Position numbers and translations under genes: made by a program. The notes under the pieces are model-generated. The model worked only from the letters and a program-made list of their open reading frames with translations. It was not told the DNA's origin and made no database searches. A stretch of 41,165 nt of DNA from Candidatus Ornithomonoglobus merdipullorum (GTDB lineage Bacteria; Bacillota; Clostridia; UBA1381). Shown in pieces: positions 1 through 8,168 of this stretch. The DNA lies in contig DVNB01000102.1 in the NCBI GenBank assembly GCA_018714695.1, positions 1 to 41,165 on the forward strand, read 5' to 3'. Each line of letters opens with the position of its first letter. Within the stretch, counting starts at the first letter, position 1.

Positions 1-335
1 GCCTTGAGCGCCTCAACGTCTGCCGGATTCTTAACAGCAACTGTCTTTGCAACAGCCTTAACGAAGTCTGTGAACTGCTCGTTCTTTGCAACGAAGTCTG
101 TCTCAGCGTTTACCTCGATGATAACGCCCACATTGCCGTCAACATAATCGAGAACAACACCCTCGGATGCTATTCTGCCCGACTTCTTCGCAGCTGTAGC
201 GAGACCTTTTTCTCTCAGGAGCTCAACTGCCTTTTCCTTGTCGCCGTCAGCCTCTGTGAGAGCCTTTTTGCAGTCCATCATGCCGCAGCCTGTCATTTCT
301 CTTAACTCTTTAACATCTTTAGCCGTAAATGCCAT
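1..335 (-). CDS. tsf: Elongation factor Ts, N-terminal part (cut by window edge)
   Basis: EF-Ts is the guanine-nucleotide exchange factor that recycles EF-Tu in the cytoplasm. The visible 111 codons start [20 protein letters not shown], the conserved N-terminal UBA-like domain. They continue through the motif ETDFVAKN near residue 80, which contacts EF-Tu. The start is the ATG at 333-335, preceded by a GGAGGA ribosome site. It lies 46 bases after the rpsB stop on the same strand, the standard rpsB-tsf order. No separate promoter is evident in that gap, so it is probably read from the rpsB promoter. The C-terminal half lies outside the window; nothing suggests it is broken. Confidence 0.97.
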   Translation of the reverse strand, partial: MAFTAKDVKELREMTGCGMMDCKKALTEADGDKEKAVELLREKGLATAAKKSGRIASEGVVLDYVDGNVGVIIEVNAETDFVAKNEQFTDFVKAVAKTVAVKNPADVEALK

Positions 336-381
336 GTCGGTTATTCCTCCTAAATTAATTAAGCTTGTGTAGTGCCGCGAA

Positions 382-1119
382 TTATTCAGCAGCAGCCTCT
401 GTTGCCTCTGCATCCTCCGAAACAGCCGCGTCCTCGCCCTGCTTTCCTTCGAGGATAGCGTTGGAGATCGTCGATGCGATGAGCTTTACCGCACGGATCG
501 CGTCGTCGTTTCCGGGGATAACATAGTCTACCTCGTCCGGATCACAGTTTGTATCAACGATCGCAACTACAGGGATACCGAGCTTCTTAGCTTCTGAGAT
601 AGCTATCTTTTCCTTTCTCGGGTCTACAACGAACATTGCGCCCGGGAGATCCTTCATATCCTTTATACCGCCGAGGTTCTTCTCGAGCTTGTCTCTCTGA
701 TTCTTGAGCTTTATAACTTCCTTCTTCGGGAGAAGATCAAATGTGCCCTCTTCCTCCATCTTATTGATCTGAGCGAGTCTTTCTATTCTCTTCTCGATAG
801 TCTGGAAGTTTGTGAGCATTCCGCCGAGCCATCTGTTGTTTACGTAGTACATTCCTACGCGCTCAGCCTCTTCCTTGATCGAGTCCTGAGCCTGCTTCTT
901 TGTTCCTACAAAGAGAACGCTCTTGCCCTCAGCCGCAATGTCACGGATGAAGTAGTATGCTTCCTCGATCTTCTTTACCGTCTTCTGAAGGTCGATGATG
1001 TAGATGCCGTTTCTCTCTGTGAAGATATACGGAGCCATTTTAGGGTTCCATCTTCTTGTCTGATGTCCGAAATGAACACCCGCCTCCAAAAGCTGTTTCA
1101 TTGAAATTACGTTTGCCAT
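382..1119 (-). CDS. rpsB: 30S ribosomal protein S2
   Basis: Component of the small ribosomal subunit head. The 245-residue product has the usual S2 length plus a short acidic Ala/Glu-rich tail. Signature stretches are present: [20 protein letters not shown] near the start, [21 protein letters not shown] and the VDTNCDPD motif. The reading frame is open further upstream, but the ATG at 1117-1119 is chosen because it has AGGAGGA at a good distance and gives the canonical N terminus. The gene is first in the rpsB-tsf operon and follows a folded leader of about 105 bases, suggesting possible autogenous control. Confidence 0.98.
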   Translation of the reverse strand: MANVISMKQLLEAGVHFGHQTRRWNPKMAPYIFTERNGIYIIDLQKTVKKIEEAYYFIRDIAAEGKSVLFVGTKKQAQDSIKEEAERVGMYYVNNRWLGGMLTNFQTIEKRIERLAQINKMEEEGTFDLLPKKEVIKLKNQRDKLEKNLGGIKDMKDLPGAMFVVDPRKEKIAISEAKKLGIPVVAIVDTNCDPDEVDYVIPGNDDAIRAVKLIASTISNAILEGKQGEDAAVSEDAEATEAAAE

Positions 1120-1148
1120 TATAAAAATTCCTCCTGGTTTGATTCCTC

Positions 1149-1208
1149 CGCATAAATCAGCTCTGCACCGACCGCGGCAAAACGGCAACGGGCGCAAACC
1201 ATTATGCG
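1149..1208 (-). promoter_or_regulatory. Folded rpsB leader, candidate autoregulatory element
   Basis: In the rpsB transcript leader, CGCATAA (1202-1208) and TTATGCG (1149-1155) are exact complements enclosing about 46 bases that contain further short complementary GC-rich pieces. The closing stem ends right beside a GGAGGA stretch, upstream of the true ribosome site. Ribosomal-protein leaders often bind their own product. That this one binds S2 is inference. Confidence 0.4.
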
Positions 1209-1230
1209 TGCGTATTTTCCATACCTATCT

Positions 1231-1259
1231 ATTTTATCATCAGCATCGTGTTTTGTCAA
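1231..1259 (-). promoter_or_regulatory. rpsB-tsf promoter
   Basis: On the minus strand TTGACA (1254-1259) is followed after 17 bases by TAAAAT (1231-1236), a near-consensus housekeeping sigma promoter. Transcription would start near 1225, about 105 bases before the rpsB start codon. Confidence 0.8.
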
Positions 1260-1372
1260 GAGTTTTCTGCCAAAAAACCGCATAAAATTGCCGAATTTTA
1301 AAGCGTGCCCATGAATGGTGGATGTAAAAAATGCCGATAATAAACCCGATAAATTAATTGGAGGCGACTTTT

Positions 1373-2080
1373 ATGCTTATAATCGTTATACGGACGCTGA
1401 TACTGTATGTGGCGGTGATATTTTCACTGAGGATCATGGGCAAACGGCAGATCGGCGAGCTGCAGCCGTCAGAGCTGGTGGTGGCGATAATGATCTCGGA
1501 TCTGGCGACGGTGCCGATGGCGTCGGTGAATATACCGCTCCTGTCGGGGCTCGTTCCGGTCCTGACGCTTATAATCGCTGAGGTCATAACCTCGTATATG
1601 AGCCTAAAAAGCAGGAGGATGCGCAAATTCATAACCGGGGAACCCTCGGTCGTGATATACGACGGAGTCATAAACGAACGCGAGCTTGAAAGGCTTCGAT
1701 TCAATATAAATGACCTTATAGAGGAGCTTAGGATAGCGGGCTGCTGTGACATTGCGGACGTTGCCGTTGCTGTCATAGAGACCAGCGGCAAGCTTTCCGT
1801 CATACCGCGCGACGGCGCAAGAGGGGTGACTGTTGAGGACATGAAGCTCGGCAATGTCAGGCGGGGCGGTCTTCCGTGCGCGGTGATCTCCGACGGGCGG
1901 ATAAATAAGGCGGAGCTCGAAAGGAGCGGCAAGAGCGAGAAGTGGCTCCTAAACGAGATAAAAAAATACGGCGCTAAGGACGTCGGAGGGGTGTTTTTCG
2001 CATCAGTGGATGCTGAAGGGGAGATATACGTCCAGCTCAAGGGCGATGCGAGAGCGAAGGAGAGGAGACGAGTCATATGA
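1373..2080 (+). CDS. DUF421 membrane protein (YetF/YrbG family)
   Basis: A 235-residue protein with about three N-terminal transmembrane segments (residues 1-75) and a soluble C-terminal DUF421 domain. The family signature MGKRQIGELQPSELVVAI follows the first span. The C terminus carries the conserved pattern ending in VFFASVDAEGEIYVQ. A start codon exists five codons upstream (TTG at 1358), but GGAGG at 1360-1364 positions the ATG at 1373. The next gene overlaps its stop by four bases, so the two are translationally coupled. YetF-like proteins are linked to spores or the envelope in Bacillus, but their molecular activity is not established. Confidence 0.9.
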   Translation: MLIIVIRTLILYVAVIFSLRIMGKRQIGELQPSELVVAIMISDLATVPMASVNIPLLSGLVPVLTLIIAEVITSYMSLKSRRMRKFITGEPSVVIYDGVINERELERLRFNINDLIEELRIAGCCDIADVAVAVIETSGKLSVIPRDGARGVTVEDMKLGNVRRGGLPCAVISDGRINKAELERSGKSEKWLLNEIKKYGAKDVGGVFFASVDAEGEIYVQLKGDARAKERRRVI

Positions 2081-2457
2081 GGAGTCTTATAACCGCGCTT
2101 GTGATAGCGGCGCTTCTGGGCGCTGCGAGCGAAATATATATGTACAGGCTCGAAAAGGCGTCGTGGGAGCTGACGGCAATAAACGGTGAGATCTCGAAGG
2201 CGGTCTCTGAGGAGGATTACGGCGCCGCCAAAGAAGCCATAGACAGGCTGAACGCGAGGATGGACGACGCCGAGATGTTTTTCGGAGCGATGGGAGATCA
2301 TGAGGAGATGGATATGATAAATATGAATATAGCCGAGCTGCGGGGATATATAGACGCGGAGCGCGGCGGCGATGCCGCCTCTAAGTGCCTTGTGCTCTCG
2401 TATCTGTTCGGGCATCTGCCCGAGAATTCGCGGCTCAAGCTCCAGAATATTTTCTGA
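2077..2457 (+). CDS. DUF4363 family protein, single N-terminal membrane anchor
   Basis: A 126-residue protein with one hydrophobic segment (about residues 3-20), then an amphipathic helical region rich in Glu, Asp and Ala. The size, anchor-plus-helix layout and four-base overlap (ATGA) with the upstream DUF421 gene match DUF4363 proteins, which commonly follow DUF421 genes in Clostridia. That pairing supports a shared envelope or spore-related role. No catalytic motif is visible. The family call rests more on context and architecture than on a strong motif. Confidence 0.75.
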   Translation: MRSLITALVIAALLGAASEIYMYRLEKASWELTAINGEISKAVSEEDYGAAKEAIDRLNARMDDAEMFFGAMGDHEEMDMINMNIAELRGYIDAERGGDAASKCLVLSYLFGHLPENSRLKLQNIF

Positions 2458-2505
2458 TATTTTACGCTGACCTTACACAAATTTACGTGAATTTTAAAAT
2501 TTTAC

Positions 2506-2532
2506 TTGACAATCGGCGTGTTTTGTTATAAT
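2506..2532 (+). promoter_or_regulatory. Promoter for lipoprotein gene
   Basis: TTGACA (2506-2511) and TATAAT (2527-2532) are both perfect hexamers but only 15 bases apart, shorter than the usual 17. They lie about 75 bases before the lipoprotein ATG. Confidence 0.6.
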
Positions 2533-2607
2533 ATATTGTAGGAATTTTTTTATTGTACAAAAATAAGGACCGCCGGCAAAAGAGCGGTTCCCGACTGGAG
2601 GTCACAC

Positions 2608-3195
2608 ATGAAGAAGAATATTATATTTGCCGCCGCGGCGGCGATGACTGTCGCGCTCGGCGGATGTTCACTGAGCGGAGAGCCGACAATAACCGAAGCT
2701 CCTGAGGAGCCGGCTGCTACGATATCGGTAATGGGCGAATACGCGCTCGTGGACGGATTTACGCAGTACAGCAGCCCCGACGGCGGATTTTCCATCCAGC
2801 TTCCGGAGGGCAGCGTGATAAACGATGCAGATGTGAATGATGTAACGATCACCGTGGCGAGCGATTACGATAACGCCGATATGGTGAGCGTTAAGCGCGA
2901 GACGAGCGGGGTATATCTCATAGAGAACACCGATCAGCTTGACACGATGCTTGAGGACGACTCCATTGAGGTGACCGGATTTGTCACGCTTTCGAGGGAT
3001 GGTGAATACGCGGGCTACAAGTATTCGTATGATTCTGTCGGCAATGACGAGCTCAAAGGCGTGGTAAGCATGTACATGAATACCGACGGCTCGGCGTACC
3101 GCGTTGAGGGAATAATAAACAACGGCGGCGACGCGCAGAATATAGAGAAGATGAACACCATAGTGGATACATTCGTAACATATTACGTATATTGA
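2608..3195 (+). CDS. Lipoprotein of unknown function with PsbP/DUF1795-like domain
   Basis: A 195-residue exported lipoprotein. The N terminus has a lysine pair, an Ala-rich hydrophobic stretch and a lipobox (LGGC, Cys20), so it should be lipidated and held on the outer face of the membrane. The remainder, from about residue 50, begins FTQYSSPDGGFSIQLPEG and looks like a single beta-rich PsbP/DUF1795-like module. Similar modules are repeated in the protein at 19277-21139. The start has a clear GGAGGT ribosome site. It has its own promoter and terminator, so it is monocistronic. The function is unknown; the domain call is by eye. Confidence 0.75.
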   Translation: MKKNIIFAAAAAMTVALGGCSLSGEPTITEAPEEPAATISVMGEYALVDGFTQYSSPDGGFSIQLPEGSVINDADVNDVTITVASDYDNADMVSVKRETSGVYLIENTDQLDTMLEDDSIEVTGFVTLSRDGEYAGYKYSYDSVGNDELKGVVSMYMNTDGSAYRVEGIINNGGDAQNIEKMNTIVDTFVTYYVY

Positions 3196-3206
3196 GCACA
3201 GGGAAG

Positions 3207-3239
3207 CCGCGGTCTGCTTTTTGCAGGCTGCGGTTTTTT
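3207..3239 (+). terminator. Rho-independent terminator after lipoprotein gene
   Basis: An 11-base-pair stem (3207-3217 with 3223-3233, two G-U pairs) with a five-base loop is followed by six T residues, 11 bases after the stop codon. Confidence 0.9.
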
Positions 3240-3262
3240 AATGCCGTAATTAATTTTTATAC

Positions 3263-3293
3263 TTGACAATAGATACTATGTGTGATATAGTAT
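3263..3293 (+). promoter_or_regulatory. padR promoter with overlapping dyad operator
   Basis: TTGACA (3263-3268), 17 bases, then TATAGT (3286-3291). Between and over these lies a perfect inverted repeat, ATACTAT (3273-3279) and ATAGTAT (3287-3293), seven bases apart. A repressor bound here would block RNA polymerase. PadR regulators usually control their own operon, so autoregulation is the natural inference. Confidence 0.7.
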
Positions 3294-3314
3294 TATGTGA
3301 AAGGGGGTATTTGC

Positions 3315-3632
3315 TTGGATTCTCAGCTTAAACGAGGGATAATCGACATATGCGTGCTGTGCGCGCTGAAAAAGGAGGACTCGTACGGATACAGGATAAT
3401 AAAGGATCTGTCGCCGCATATAGAGATCACGGAGTCCACCTTGTACCCGATACTCAAGAGGCTGGAGGGCTCGGGCTGCGTGCGGACCTATAAGGTGGAG
3501 CACAACGGAAGGCTCAGAAAGTATTACAGCATAACGGATACGGGAACGGAGAAAATAACGGAATTCTCGAAAGAATGGGAAAGCGTAGAAAAGGCGTATA
3601 ATTATATAAAGGGAGTGTGTGAGGATGAATAA
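3315..3632 (+). CDS. PadR family transcriptional regulator
   Basis: A 105-residue winged-helix DNA-binding protein. The family pattern is clear: an N-terminal helix, then KEDSYGYRIIKDL, the recognition region ESTLYPILKRLEGSG and the wing with RLRKYYSITDTG. A GTG lies six codons upstream (3297), but AAGGGGG at 3300-3307 fits a TTG start at 3315. It is the first gene of a PadR-DUF1700-DUF4097 operon and overlaps the next gene by 8 bases. PadR proteins of this kind usually repress their own membrane-protein operon and often respond to envelope-active compounds. The ligand here is unknown. A second PadR module at 30536 has the same layout. Confidence 0.93.
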   Translation: MDSQLKRGIIDICVLCALKKEDSYGYRIIKDLSPHIEITESTLYPILKRLEGSGCVRTYKVEHNGRLRKYYSITDTGTEKITEFSKEWESVEKAYNYIKGVCEDE

Positions 3633-4212
3633 GATCGAATTTGCAGCGGAATTGGAGCGGCTCCTTCGAGATCTGCCGGATGAGGAGAGGAAACGCTCAG
3701 TAGACTTTTATTCGGAGATGATAGACGACAGGATGGAGGACGGCGAGAGTGAAGAGGCTGCCGTTGCGGGGCTGGGCAGCCCGCGGTCTGTCGCGGACGG
3801 AATAATGGAGAATGCGGCGGGGAGCATTTCAAGGAGACGGAAGATAGATCCGTGGATGATAGTTCTGGCTGTTATGGCGTCGCCTATATGGCTGCCGATT
3901 TTGGTATCCGCCGCGGCTGTGGTACTCTCACTGTTCGTGTCGGTATGGTCGGTCATACTGTCATTTGCCGCGGCAGCGATCGGAATAGCTGCGGGAGCTG
4001 TCGGCGGAGCGGCGGTATCGGCGGTGATGTTTGTGACACAGCCGTTTGCCGATGCCGTATTTATATTAGGCTGTTCGATCATGCTTGCGGGCGTCGCGAT
4101 ATTTGGTGTATATGCGTCCGAAAGGCTCATAGTATTGTCGGCAAAAGGGACGGCGCGGCTTTTTAAATGGTCGGTATCCGCCGCAGGCGCTGCGGGAAGG
4201 AGGCGTGTGTGA
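3625..4212 (+). CDS. DUF1700/HAAS-domain membrane protein
   Basis: A 195-residue protein. Residues 1-65 form the helical HAAS-type signalling domain (EFAAELERLLRDLPDEERKR followed by DFYSEMIDDRMEDG and LGSPRSVADGI). The rest is three to four hydrophobic, Ala/Val-rich membrane segments. It starts at ATG 3625, inside the end of padR (8-base overlap). This two-gene arrangement is standard: the DUF1700 partner is thought to sense or act at the membrane under PadR control, but its biochemical role is not established. The following gene overlaps by one base, so all three are co-translated. Confidence 0.9.
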   Translation: MNKIEFAAELERLLRDLPDEERKRSVDFYSEMIDDRMEDGESEEAAVAGLGSPRSVADGIMENAAGSISRRRKIDPWMIVLAVMASPIWLPILVSAAAVVLSLFVSVWSVILSFAAAAIGIAAGAVGGAAVSAVMFVTQPFADAVFILGCSIMLAGVAIFGVYASERLIVLSAKGTARLFKWSVSAAGAAGRRRV

Positions 4213-4946
4213 TGAAGCTCAGGAACAAGTTTTTTGTTGCCGGAGGGATACTTATCGTATCGGGAGCCGTTGTATCGGGCGCCGCATTTTTAGCCGGAGC
4301 GGGGCAGCACTACGAGACGGCGGAGTATAAGACGGTGGATATAGCCGCGGAAAATATACGCATTACGGCAGAGCAGCGAGATATACGAGTGATAAGGGGA
4401 GAGTCTGTTAAACTGACCTATCCGGAAGGGGACGGTATGATCTTCAGCGGAAAGCTTGAAGGCGGCACATATATCGCGGAGCACAGGAGAAGACCGGAGA
4501 TATTCGGGCTTGATTTCGAAAGAACGAACAATGATATGGATATAGTGCTGGAGATACCGGAGGGCTTTTACGGAATCATCGATATATATACCGATATGGT
4601 AGACATATCATGCAGCTCGGTCGGCGGCGGTATGATAACGCTCGGTACGGGCATGGGCGATGTAGATACGGAGAACACGGCGGGAAGCATGAGCATCTCG
4701 ACCGGTATGGGGGATATATCGTGCGGGTCGGTTTCGGGAGAGACCGTAACGCTTGATACTGATATGGGTGACATCGAAGCTGAGGATGCGGATGGAAATA
4801 TAAAAGCCCGCAGCTCCATGGGCGACGTTGAGATCGACCTGAGCGGAGCCGAGGGCGAGTATACCGTGAACGGAAAGGGCAGCGGTCCCAAAAAGGTGAC
4901 CGCTGAAACGGATCTGGGAGACGTGCATATAGGATATATGAGATAA
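4212..4946 (+). CDS. DUF4097 family beta-helix-type surface protein
   Basis: A 244-residue protein with an N-terminal hydrophobic anchor (about residues 7-28), then a DUF4097 putative adhesin-like domain. From about residue 115 it has repeating units containing GMGDVDTE, GMGDISC, DMGDIEAE, SMGDVEID and DLGDVHIG, spaced about 18-20 residues apart, as expected for stacked beta strands. The start ATG overlaps the upstream stop (TGATG), with GGAGG before it. DUF4097 proteins often sit in PadR-DUF1700 operons and in LiaFSR-like envelope-stress loci. An exported envelope role is likely, the exact function unknown. Confidence 0.88.
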   Translation: MKLRNKFFVAGGILIVSGAVVSGAAFLAGAGQHYETAEYKTVDIAAENIRITAEQRDIRVIRGESVKLTYPEGDGMIFSGKLEGGTYIAEHRRRPEIFGLDFERTNNDMDIVLEIPEGFYGIIDIYTDMVDISCSSVGGGMITLGTGMGDVDTENTAGSMSISTGMGDISCGSVSGETVTLDTDMGDIEAEDADGNIKARSSMGDVEIDLSGAEGEYTVNGKGSGPKKVTAETDLGDVHIGYMR

Positions 4947-4968
4947 GCGGCAGCATTCGCCGCCGCTT
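4945..4968. terminator. Hairpin between convergent genes
   Basis: AAGCGGC (4945-4951) pairs exactly with GCCGCTT (4962-4968). It lies between two converging genes only 29 bases apart, but neither strand shows a good U tract, so it is a weak or Rho-assisted terminator at best. Confidence 0.4.
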
Positions 4969-4975
4969 GCATCCA

Positions 4976-5587
4976 TCAGATACCGAATTTGATCTTTGCG
5001 GTATCGGTGATTACAGACGCGACCTTGTTAAAGTCAGCCATTGAGCTGTCTATCATAAGGTGTCTGTAAGTGTTGCCCGTGAATTTGTGTTTTGTGTAGT
5101 GCTTGTAGAAATCGGCGCGGGCTTTGTCCACCTTCATAAGATATGTATAAGCCTCGCCGGGATTTTCGATATTGAGCTCGTATTTACAGTTTTCAAGTCT
5201 CTTTTCTATCGGAGAGTAAATGAAAACGTTAAGCATATTCGCATCGGGGATATTGTATTTCCTCAGCACATAGTCGGAACAGCGTCCGACTATTACGCAG
5301 TTTCTGGTGAGCGCGAGATCGACCATTATACTTTTTTCCATCTCGAACAGGGCGTTTTTCATGTTTGCATTGCCCTTGCCGAGCGGGTACATCATCTTGT
5401 CGAATGGGGAGGCGAGCTGTCCGTCAAATGCGGACAGCTTTTCTATATCCCCGCGCATTTCCTTGACCGCCAGCTCTATAATATCGCGGTCGTAGTATTC
5501 ATAACCAAGGTTATCGGCAACGGCGCGGGCGATCTTTCTTCCCAGACTTCCGAACTGTCTTGTCACTGTGATAACATTAAAATCCAT
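4976..5587 (-). CDS. Cytidylate kinase-like family protein
   Basis: A 203-residue protein of the cytidylate-kinase-like family common in Firmicutes. The P-loop region reads TRQFGSLGRKIARAVA, followed by LGYEYYDRDII, the IVGRCSDYVL segment and the lid region VDKARADFYKHYT. The family pattern is GSGGR; here one glycine is replaced (GSLGR). True CMP kinases phosphorylate CMP or dCMP; the substrate of this broader family is not defined. Of two nearby ATGs the one at 5587 is chosen because AGGAG lies 7 bases upstream. It follows urtE by 34 bases on the same strand, so it may be the last gene of the urt transcript, with no obvious functional link. Confidence 0.85.
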   Translation of the reverse strand: MDFNVITVTRQFGSLGRKIARAVADNLGYEYYDRDIIELAVKEMRGDIEKLSAFDGQLASPFDKMMYPLGKGNANMKNALFEMEKSIMVDLALTRNCVIVGRCSDYVLRKYNIPDANMLNVFIYSPIEKRLENCKYELNIENPGEAYTYLMKVDKARADFYKHYTKHKFTGNTYRHLMIDSSMADFNKVASVITDTAKIKFGI

Positions 5588-5621
5588 AGTCATTCTCCTT
5601 TCGTTTTGTAACAGCGCCGGA

Positions 5622-6314
5622 TCAGTGGGTCATTTTCGCCTGTACTTCAGCAGCGTCGAGCTCCGAGGTTTTGCCGTTCAATATGATCTCGCCCTTTTCC
5701 ATTATATAGATGTTATCTGATATGCCGAGAACAAAGTCGAGATACTGCTCGACTATTAGGACGGTGAGTCCCATTTCCCTGTTGATCTTTTTGATCACAT
5801 TACCTATATCCTGTATAACGGAGGGCTGTATACCCTCTGTCGGCTCGTCAAGGATCAGTATCTTTGGGTCTGTTACGAGTGCGCGGGCTATGGCGAGCTG
5901 CTGCTGCTGACCGCCCGAAAGATCGCCGCCCTTGCGCTTCTCAAAACGCTTTAGGATCGGAAAAAGCTCGTATATATATTCCGGCATCTTGCCCTTGCGC
6001 CCTTTTGACCATACACCAAGCATTAGGTTTTCATATACGGTCATCTGCGGGAAAATGTCACGCCCCTGCGGAACGTAGCCTATGCCGCGGCGCACTCTTT
6101 CATACGCGGGCATTTTTATTATCTCGGCGCCGTCAAGCATTATGCTTCCATTAGGTGTTTTCACGAGTCCCATTATGCTTTTCAGCGTGGTGCTCTTGCC
6201 GACGCCGTTTCTGCCTATCAGGCAGACTATCTTGCCCTTTTCCACATCAAGGTCAAGGGCGAGGATGATCCTGCTCTCGCCGTAATAGGAATCCATTCCT
6301 CTGATCTTAAGCAT
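5622..6314 (-). CDS. urtE: Urea ABC transporter ATP-binding subunit UrtE
   Basis: A 230-residue ATPase powering a branched-chain-type importer at the inner face of the membrane. Visible motifs are Walker A GRNGVGKS, the Q-loop and VPQGRDIFPQMTV, the signature LSGGQQQQLAIARAL, Walker B ILILDEPTEGIQPS, and the switch region IVEQYLDF, with Gln where many ABC ATPases have His, as is usual in the LivF/UrtE branch. The ATG at 6314 has GGAGGTGA upstream and overlaps the end of urtD by 8 bases. It is the last of the urtABCDE genes. Urea rather than amino acids is inferred from the UrtA-like and UrtD-like partners. Confidence 0.93.
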   Translation of the reverse strand: MLKIRGMDSYYGESRIILALDLDVEKGKIVCLIGRNGVGKSTTLKSIMGLVKTPNGSIMLDGAEIIKMPAYERVRRGIGYVPQGRDIFPQMTVYENLMLGVWSKGRKGKMPEYIYELFPILKRFEKRKGGDLSGGQQQQLAIARALVTDPKILILDEPTEGIQPSVIQDIGNVIKKINREMGLTVLIVEQYLDFVLGISDNIYIMEKGEIILNGKTSELDAAEVQAKMTH

Positions 6315-7080
6315 TCCGTTCACCTCCTCTTCCGAGGTATACTGCCTGAACGGTCTCGTCCGCGAGGACCTCGTCACAGCTGCCCTCAAGCAGCACTTTT
6401 CCCTCGTGGAGAACCGTGACACGGTCGGAGATCTGTCTGACAAAGTCCATGTCGTGCTCGACTACGATAACGGTGTATGTGTCTTTTATCCTCTTGAGGA
6501 TCTCTCCGGTCTTGAACGTCTCAGGCTTGCCCATTCCGGCTGCCGGTTCGTCGAGCATGATTATCTCCGGTTGCTGGACGAGCTGCATGGCTATCTCGAG
6601 CCATTGTTTCTGGCCATGAGCGAGCGCTCCGGCGTTCTCGTCCTTCTTGCCGAGCAGTCCGACGGTCTCAAGCGTTTCGTTTATGAGTGCCTCGTCTTTC
6701 GGAGAGGGCTTGAAGAAGATGGACTGCCATATACCCTTTCTGCCTTTGAGCGAGAGTATCATATTTTCCTCAACGGTAAGATTCACAAATACAGAGGGGA
6801 CCTGAAACTTTCTGCCGATGCCCTCGCATACTATCTTATATTCCTTCATGCCTGTGAGCTTTATCGGCTCACGCTTTTCGGGAAAGAATGTGCAGACGCC
6901 GTTTGTCGGCTTCGTTTTTGCGCAGATTATGTCAAGGAGCGTCGTCTTTCCGGCTCCGTTGGGACCTATGAAAAAGTGGATCGTGTGGCGCTTTACGTTT
7001 ACATTGACATTCAAAAGCGCGCAAAAGCCGCTGAAATCGACCGTTATGTCCTTTATCTCCAATACGTTTTCATTTGTCAT
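6307..7080 (-). CDS. urtD: Urea ABC transporter ATP-binding subunit UrtD
   Basis: A 257-residue ABC ATPase partnering UrtE. It has Walker A GPNGAGKTTLLD, Walker B IIMLDEPAAGM and switch His in VVEHDMDFV. The signature motif is LAHGQKQWLEIAM instead of LSGGQ; this His-Gly-Gln-Lys-Gln form is characteristic of the UrtD/LivG branch and not a defect. The start at 7080 is set by AGGAGG 9 bases upstream and sits one base after the urtC stop. The frame is open further upstream but inside urtC. The ATPase genes look intact, in contrast to urtA. Confidence 0.94.
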   Translation of the reverse strand: MTNENVLEIKDITVDFSGFCALLNVNVNVKRHTIHFFIGPNGAGKTTLLDIICAKTKPTNGVCTFFPEKREPIKLTGMKEYKIVCEGIGRKFQVPSVFVNLTVEENMILSLKGRKGIWQSIFFKPSPKDEALINETLETVGLLGKKDENAGALAHGQKQWLEIAMQLVQQPEIIMLDEPAAGMGKPETFKTGEILKRIKDTYTVIVVEHDMDFVRQISDRVTVLHEGKVLLEGSCDEVLADETVQAVYLGRGGERNA

Positions 7081-7081
7081 G

Positions 7082-8155
7082 TCATTCCGCCTCCTTTTTG
7101 CGCAGCTTGTTGAGAAGTGTACCGTCACGGAATATGCCGACTATACCGCCCTTGAAGAACAGTATCGTAACGACGAATATCGCGCCGAGTATGTATTGCC
7201 ATATCTCTACCATAGCGCCGGACGAGAAGTTGTAGTCGCAAAGGTTTATAAGGAACGCGCCTATGACCGCTCCAACGAGGGTGCCGCGTCCGCCTACCGC
7301 TACCCATATGACCATTGTTATCGAGTAAGAGATAGTCATCTGCGACGGCGTTATAGAGCCGTTGAAATTTACGAATATGGCGCCGGCTACAGCGGCAAAC
7401 ACCGCCGAGAGAACATATACGAAGTTTTTGTAACGGCTTACGCAGTAGCCGGAGAAATACGTTCTGTTCTCACCGTCGCGTATCGCGATAAGCAGCTTGC
7501 CGAACTTTCTTGTCGTGAGGAATGAGGAGATGATATAAATGATGGCAAGTATCGCGAGTGAGGCGTAGAACAGGATGAACATATTTCCCCGGTTCGCGTC
7601 GCCTTTTACGCTGCCAAGGAGCGATGTTATCTCGGTTATACCGACGTTGCCGCCCGTGTAGGACTGGAGTCCGGTAAACAGAGAGTAGGCAGCCCATGTG
7701 AGTGCCTGTGAGATTATCGAGAAATATACACCCTTTATCCTGTTTCTGAATATGAAGTAGCCTATAACTCCGGCTATGACCGCCGGGACCAGTATCACCA
7801 AAAGCATCGATACGGGAGCCGAAAGGAACGGCTTCCAGATGAGCGGCAGCTCGGTCATACCGCCGGTCTGCATGAATGATGTTATGTTTCCGCCGGTCGC
7901 CTGCAGTTTCAGATACATCGCCATAGCGTAGCCGCCGAGGGCGAAATAAAGGCCGTGACCGAGAGAAAGTATCCCGGTATATCCCCAGATAAGGTCAAGA
8001 CCTATCGCGACTATCGAGAATGCGATGCATTTGCCGAGAAAGAGCACGAACGAGCTGCTCGAGATGATACCTAAAGACAGCATCGGCGGAACAAGTGCCA
8101 GTATAAGTATTATAACTGCGAAGCAAATATTGCAGCCTTGTTTTTTCAGCTTCAT
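7082..8155 (-). CDS. urtC: Urea ABC transporter permease UrtC
   Basis: A 357-residue LivM/UrtC-type permease with about nine to ten hydrophobic spans. The family core LDLIWGYTGILSLGHGLYFA and the cytoplasmic loop IAIRDGENRTYFSGY, which contacts the ATPases, are conserved. VGGRGTLVGAVIGA near the C terminus is the second LivM hallmark. ATG 8155 is chosen over an earlier one at 8176 because AAGGAGGTG lies just upstream of 8155. It follows urtB by 13 bases and precedes urtD by one base, a tight operon. Confidence 0.94.
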   Translation of the reverse strand: MKLKKQGCNICFAVIILILALVPPMLSLGIISSSSFVLFLGKCIAFSIVAIGLDLIWGYTGILSLGHGLYFALGGYAMAMYLKLQATGGNITSFMQTGGMTELPLIWKPFLSAPVSMLLVILVPAVIAGVIGYFIFRNRIKGVYFSIISQALTWAAYSLFTGLQSYTGGNVGITEITSLLGSVKGDANRGNMFILFYASLAILAIIYIISSFLTTRKFGKLLIAIRDGENRTYFSGYCVSRYKNFVYVLSAVFAAVAGAIFVNFNGSITPSQMTISYSITMVIWVAVGGRGTLVGAVIGAFLINLCDYNFSSGAMVEIWQYILGAIFVVTILFFKGGIVGIFRDGTLLNKLRKKEAE

Positions 8156-8168
8156 TATCCGCACCTCC

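Noticed and set aside
1315-1581. Alternative frame at the start of the DUF421 gene
   Set aside because: It overlaps the DUF421 gene in another frame, lacks a ribosome site and has low-complexity composition.
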